A stretch of 64,000 nucleotides of DNA from Streptomyces sp. NBC_00377 (lineage in GTDB: Bacteria; Actinomycetota; Actinomycetes; Streptomycetales; Streptomycetaceae): the NCBI RefSeq assembly GCF_036075115.1, contig NZ_CP107958.1:7068001-7132000 (forward strand), read 5' to 3'. Positions within the stretch are counted from its first letter, which is position 1. Every line of letters begins with the position of its first letter. Below, in pieces: positions 60,396 through 64,000 of the stretch. The notes beneath the pieces are model-generated. The model had not been told where the DNA came from and made no database searches. It worked only from the letters and a program-made list of their open reading frames with translations. Position numbers and translations under genes: made by a program.

Positions 60396-61090
60396 CGCCC
60401 TTCCTCCAGCAGCGCCGTAGCCGTGTACCGCCCGCTCGCCGGACGCGCGTCCAGCAGCCGCAGGAAGGCCGGCGCCACCCCGGCCGGATCCGGCCGGGGA
60501 CCGTGGTCGTCCGGTACGGCGGCCGCGTACAGGTCCGTGGCCATGTCCCCGGGATCCACCGCCCACACCCTCAGCCCCGGCTCCTCCTCACCGAGCACCG
60601 CCGCGAGATGGTCCAGGGCCGCCTTGGACGCCCCGTAGCCGCCCCAGGTCCCGTACGCCTCGGCGGCCGCGTCGGAGCTGACGGTGATCACCGAGCCCGC
60701 CCGCGCCCCGCGCAGCAGCGGCAGCGCCTCCTGGACGAGCCCCAGCGCCGCCACGACGTTCACCTCCAGCGCCCGTCGCAGCCCGTCCAGGGGCAGTTCC
60801 GCCAGCCGTACCAGCGGCTCGGCGCCCAGCGCGCTCGCGTTGTTCACCACCAGGTCGCAGCCCCCGAGCCCCCGCGCGGCCGCCACCAGCTCGGCCCGGT
60901 GCGCCGCATCCGTGACGTCCCCCGGGCGGGCCTCGACCCGCGTCCCGTGCGAGGCCACGGCCGCCGCCGTCTCCTTCAGCGGCTCCGGGGTCCTGGCGTC
61001 GAGCACCAGATCCCACCCCCGCGCGGCCAGCGCCCCGGCCAACGCCCGCCCCAGCCCCTTCGAGGCTCCCGTGATGATCGCTACCGGCAT
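60392..61090 (-). CDS. short-chain dehydrogenase/reductase
   Basis: Predicted 232 aa. NAD(P) motif TGASKGLGRALAGAL, then NNASALG, active site VSSDAAAEAYGTWGGYGASKAALDHL with Ser, Tyr and Lys present, and VDPGDMATD. It is a complete classical SDR. A possible earlier ATG adds 16 Gly/Asp-rich residues; MPVAIITG is preferred as start. It is coupled to the QueA-like gene. Confidence 0.9.
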   Translation of the reverse strand: MPVAIITGASKGLGRALAGALAARGWDLVLDARTPEPLKETAAAVASHGTRVEARPGDVTDAAHRAELVAAARGLGGCDLVVNNASALGAEPLVRLAELPLDGLRRALEVNVVAALGLVQEALPLLRGARAGSVITVSSDAAAEAYGTWGGYGASKAALDHLAAVLGEEEPGLRVWAVDPGDMATDLYAAAVPDDHGPRPDPAGVAPAFLRLLDARPASGRYTATALLEEGR

Positions 61091-61331
61091 GACAACCGTC
61101 CCCTCGTCCGATCCGCCGCCGTCCGGCGGTGATCCCAACCTAGGAACGGGCTCGTGCCCGCCGCCTCGGACGCGGGACGCAAGCCGGGAGGGCCCTTCGT
61201 CCTACGCCCGCACACCCGGCCCCTCGCCCTGAGCCGCCGTACCGGGGACCTCCGACCTAGGACTTCCGCCCCGGTCCACGGCCGTCACAGGTCCGATCCG
61301 CGCTGTCACACCCCGCCGGTACCGTGAGGAC

Positions 61332-62477
61332 ATGAGTCAAGGCCCCCGGTCCGGCCTCGCCGCGGTCAGCACCGCGCTGCTGGCCATGAGCAGGCACCTC
61401 GAGGTCCGTGACGTCCTCAAGACGATCGTCGCCTCCGCCCGCGAACTGCTGGACGCGCAGTACGCCGCCCTCGGCGTCCCCGACGACCACGGCGGCTTCG
61501 CCCAGTTCGTCGTCGACGGCGTCAGCGAGGAGCAGTGGAAGGCCATCGGCCCGCTGCCGCGCCAGCACGGCATCCTGGCGTCGATGCTCCAGGAGGCCCG
61601 CTTCGAGCGGCTGGCCGACGTGCGCCAGGACCCCCGCTTCGAGGGCTGGCCGTCCGCGCACCCCGAGATGTCCGACTTCCTGGGCCTGCCCGTCCGCGAC
61701 GGCGACGAGGTCATCGCCGCCCTGTTCCTGGCCAACAAGAACTGCGCCAGGCCCGAGGGCGGCTGCGGCTTCACCGAGGACGACGAGGAGCTGCTCTCGA
61801 TCCTCGCGCAGCACGCCGCCATCGCCCTCACCAACGCCCGCCTGTACGAGCGCAGCCGCGAACTGACCATCGCCGAGGAACGCTCCCGGCTGGCCCATGA
61901 ACTGCACGACGCGGTCAGCCAGAAGCTGTTCTCCCTGCGCCTGACGGCTCAGGCCGCCGCCGCTCTCGTCGACCGCGACCCCGCGCGCGCCAAGGACGAA
62001 CTGCAGCAGGTCGCCGCGCTCGCCGCAGAGGCCGCCGACGAACTGCGTGCCGCCGTCGTGGAGCTGCGCCCCGCCGCCCTCGACGAGGACGGACTCGTGG
62101 CCACCCTGCGCACCCACATCCAGGTGCTGGACCGCGCCCACACCGCGCGCGTGACCTTCACCGGTCAAGGCGTCCGAGCGCTGCCCGCAGCCCAGGAGGA
62201 AGCCCTGCTGCGGGTCGCGCAGGAGGCCCTGCACAACGCGCTGCGGCACTCCGGTGCGCAACGCGTCGAGGTGACCCTCGGCAGACGCGGCCCCGACACG
62301 TTTCTGCGTGTCACCGACGACGGCGGCGGCTTCGACCCGACGACGGTCCGCCGGGCCGGCCGTCACCTCGGTCTGGTCTCGATGCGGGACCGGGCGAGCG
62401 GTGTCGGCGGCAGACTCACCGTGCGCTCGGCGCCCGGCGAGGGCACCACGATCGAGATGGAGGCTCCCGGTGGCTGA
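61332..62477 (+). CDS. GAF-domain sensor histidine kinase
   Basis: Predicted 381 aa. A GAF domain (about residues 25-175) precedes the HisKA_3 dimerisation domain with the phosphoacceptor in ERSRLAHELHDAVSQKLFSL. The ATPase has EALHNALRHSGA (N box) and VTDDGGGF (G1). There is no membrane segment, so it senses something inside the cell; the GAF ligand is unknown. It overlaps the response regulator start by eight bases. Confidence 0.93.
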   Translation: MSQGPRSGLAAVSTALLAMSRHLEVRDVLKTIVASARELLDAQYAALGVPDDHGGFAQFVVDGVSEEQWKAIGPLPRQHGILASMLQEARFERLADVRQDPRFEGWPSAHPEMSDFLGLPVRDGDEVIAALFLANKNCARPEGGCGFTEDDEELLSILAQHAAIALTNARLYERSRELTIAEERSRLAHELHDAVSQKLFSLRLTAQAAAALVDRDPARAKDELQQVAALAAEAADELRAAVVELRPAALDEDGLVATLRTHIQVLDRAHTARVTFTGQGVRALPAAQEEALLRVAQEALHNALRHSGAQRVEVTLGRRGPDTFLRVTDDGGGFDPTTVRRAGRHLGLVSMRDRASGVGGRLTVRSAPGEGTTIEMEAPGG

Positions 62478-63111
62478 CGCAATCAAGGTGCTGCTCGTCG
62501 ACGACCACCAGGTCGTCCGCCGGGGCCTGCGCACCTTTCTCGAGGTGCAGGACGACATCGAGGTCGTCGGCGAGGCCGCCGAGGGCGCCGAAGGGGTCGC
62601 CCTCGCCGAGGAGCTCAAGCCCGACGTGGTCCTGATGGACGTCAAGATGCCCGGCATGGACGGGGTCGAGGCCCTGCGCAGACTCCGTGAACTGGACAAC
62701 CCCGCGCGCGTGCTGATCGTCACCAGCTTCACCGAGCAGCGCACCGTGGTCCCTGCCCTGCGCGCCGGCGCCGCCGGGTACGTCTACAAGGACGTGGATC
62801 CCGATGCCCTGGCCGGCGCCATCCGCTCGGTCCACGCCGGCCACATCCTGCTCCAGCCCGAGGTCGCCGTCGCGCTCCTCTCCCAGGAGGAGGGCAACTC
62901 GGGTCAGGGCAGAGGCGGCGCGCTCACCGAACGGGAGCGCGAGGTGCTCGGCCTGATAGCGGACGGCCGTTCCAACCGCGAGATCGCCCGCGCCCTGGTG
63001 CTGTCGGAGAAGACCGTCAAGACTCACGTCTCGAACATCCTGATGAAGCTGGACCTCGCGGACCGCACACAGGCCGCGCTGTGGGCCGTACGCCATGGTC
63101 TGACCCGCTGA
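62470..63111 (+). CDS. NarL/FixJ-type response regulator
   Basis: Predicted 213 aa from GTG 62470. The receiver domain has DDH, phosphoacceptor Asp in VVLMDVKMPGMDG and Lys in GYVYKDV. A LuxR-type HTH follows (LTEREREVLGLIADGRSNREIARALVLSEKTVKTHVSNI). It is the partner of the kinase upstream. Chaplin genes follow in the same direction, so they are possible targets. Confidence 0.94.
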   Translation: MADAIKVLLVDDHQVVRRGLRTFLEVQDDIEVVGEAAEGAEGVALAEELKPDVVLMDVKMPGMDGVEALRRLRELDNPARVLIVTSFTEQRTVVPALRAGAAGYVYKDVDPDALAGAIRSVHAGHILLQPEVAVALLSQEEGNSGQGRGGALTEREREVLGLIADGRSNREIARALVLSEKTVKTHVSNILMKLDLADRTQAALWAVRHGLTR

Positions 63112-63300
63112 AACACGCTCCGGCGCACCACCGGCAGCGTCGCGGGGCGCTCCGGCCGGGCAACGCGGAAGGTTAACTTCCGATCCGAGATTCATACCGT
63201 CGTGGGAATGTCCCCCGGATGGCGCAACCTTCGTGGCCCGCCGCCGTTCTCCAGTGCGTGCCGCGGCGACTGCCGCGGCGATCGCTAGGAGGGCTCAGAA

Positions 63301-63546
63301 GTGAAGAACCTGAAGAAGGCAGCGGCCGTGACGATGGTGGCCGGTGGGCTGATGGCCGCAGGTGCCGGCATGGCCTCCGCCGCCGACGGCGCCACGGCCC
63401 TCGGCGAGGCCAAGGGCTCGCCGGGCGTCGTCTCGGGCAACCTCGTCCAGGCCCCGGTGGACGTCCCGGTCAACGTGGTCGGCAACAGCGTGAACGTCGT
63501 CGGCGTGCTGAACCCGGCCTTCGGCAACCTGGGCCTCAACCACTGA
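63301..63546 (+). CDS. chpE: short chaplin, ChpE-like (no cysteines)
   Basis: Predicted 81 aa from GTG 63301 after AGGAGGG. Signal peptide KKAAAVTMVAGGLMAAGAGMASAA, then the chaplin domain SPGVVSGNLVQAPVDVPVNVVGNSVNVVGVLNPAFGNLGLNH. The two cysteines of typical chaplins are replaced (VVGNS, GNLGLN), which is the ChpE feature. Chaplins self-assemble into amyloid-like surface films that make aerial hyphae hydrophobic. The 189-base gap before it holds an imperfect GGAAG-N5-CTTCC inverted repeat (63167-63181). Confidence 0.93.
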   Translation: MKNLKKAAAVTMVAGGLMAAGAGMASAADGATALGEAKGSPGVVSGNLVQAPVDVPVNVVGNSVNVVGVLNPAFGNLGLNH

Positions 63547-63572
63547 GGTCCGGTTCGCACCCTCGGTGACCC

Positions 63573-63607
63573 CCGGCCTCCCCTCGGCCCCCACCGGGGG
63601 AGGCCGG
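63573..63607. terminator. 11-bp hairpin terminator between the chaplin genes
   Basis: CCGGCCTCCCC (63573-63583) pairs with GGGGAGGCCGG (63597-63607). It lies 26 bases after the chpE stop, so the second chaplin has its own promoter or is read through at low level. Confidence 0.8.
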
Positions 63608-63739
63608 TCTGCTTGTCGCTCCAATGATCCGAACGAGGTGTCTTCCCGGCAGCCCCCGCACCGCCCCGAGCACTGCCGCGTTGGGCAGCGCACGACCCGC
63701 GGCCGGGTCGGACACGCAACCGCAGGAGGAACGCTTCTC

Positions 63740-63979
63740 ATGAACATCGCCAAAAAGGCCGCCGTGGCCCTCACCGTCGCCGGTATCGCCGCGGGCGCCT
63801 CGGCCGGTGCCGCCGTCGCCGACGCGGGCGCCGAGGGCGCGGCCGTGAAGTCGCCGGGCGTCGTGTCCGGCAACGTCGTCCAGGTGCCGGTACATGTCCC
63901 GGTCAACCTCTGTGGCAACACGATCAACGTGGTCGGCCTGCTGAACCCGGCGTTCGGCAACACCTGCGTCAACAACTGA
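63740..63979 (+). CDS. short chaplin with the canonical cysteine pair
   Basis: Predicted 79 aa from ATG 63740, with AGGAGGA 12 bases upstream. Signal peptide KKAAVALTVAGIAAGASAGAAVADA, then SPGVVSGNVVQVPVHVPVNLCGNTINVVGLLNPAFGNTCVNN with two cysteines that form the intramolecular disulfide of chaplins. It resembles ChpH or similar short chaplins. As I recall, S. coelicolor does not have a second chaplin directly beside chpE. Confidence 0.92.
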   Translation: MNIAKKAAVALTVAGIAAGASAGAAVADAGAEGAAVKSPGVVSGNVVQVPVHVPVNLCGNTINVVGLLNPAFGNTCVNN

Positions 63980-64000
63980 TCCCGAAGCAGCACCACGGAG

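Noticed and set aside
61257..62744. Long open frame of 495 codons on the minus strand opposite the histidine kinase
   Set aside because: It lies opposite a gene with clear kinase motifs. It is a GC-driven shadow frame without any family motif.
63167..63181. Imperfect GGAAG-N5-CTTCC inverted repeat upstream of chpE as a regulator site
   Set aside because: It is too short and imperfect to assign to any regulator; it is mentioned only under chpE.

Overview
The window is a piece of a Streptomyces chromosome core. Base composition is very GC-rich and third codon positions are almost all G or C, GTG and TTG starts are common, and the gene families are streptomycete (chaplins, a Gbn-type nucleoid protein, a 'streptophobe' membrane protein, the SGM_5486 microprotein). 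As I recall it, the gene order follows the S. coelicolor region from about SCO1850 down to SCO1800; that is from memory and was not searched. I see no tRNA, rRNA, CRISPR array, insertion sequence or prophage.

1-11,600: the end of a ZIP metal transporter gene, then a seven-gene cobalamin operon on the minus strand, read as cbiB/cobD - cobQ - cobN - chelatase I/D fusion - cobO - cobB - cobI. Almost every junction is a 1-4 base overlap, and a cobalamin riboswitch lies upstream. 11,600-13,200: a Pit phosphate transporter with a small membrane protein downstream and a PHO-box-like repeat upstream. 13,676-17,816: a class II aldolase, an alpha/beta hydrolase, a protein of unknown function and a VOC protein.

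18,000-24,500: an ABC-F protein preceded by a possible leaderless seven-codon upstream ORF, a gbn homologue preceded by a cluster of eight GATC sites and a 14-bp hairpin, an enoyl-CoA hydratase, and an Asp23/AmaP envelope cluster that ends in a 34-bp tandem repeat. 24,597-33,400: an SDR, GH15 hydrolase, SURF1, a Zn-ribbon microprotein, a DEDDh exonuclease with a possible BRCT domain, a VIT transporter, a fatty acid hydroxylase, a lysoplasmalogenase-like protein and a CopD protein. 33,500-43,000: a class III CoA-transferase with a hexanucleotide repeat and a palindromic operator candidate, a subtilisin, a DUF485/ActP symporter pair, moaA, small proteins and tyrS.

43,000-51,700: a TldE/TldD pair, fabG-fabI of the MabA/InhA type, a GntR regulator divergent from an MFS transporter with its microprotein, and a SixA-like phosphatase. 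51,700-63,996: serB, the streptophobe protein, a double-FHA ABC transporter, a lytic transglycosylase with a repetitive Ala/Lys/His stalk, a QueA-like protein and SDR, a two-component pair, and two chaplins.

Most genes are conserved housekeeping or developmental genes. The unusual signals are mainly small or non-coding: the uORF before the ABC-F gene, the GATC/hairpin leader of gbn, a dispersed repeat absorbed into cobB, and in-frame or near-stop tandem repeats in several genes.
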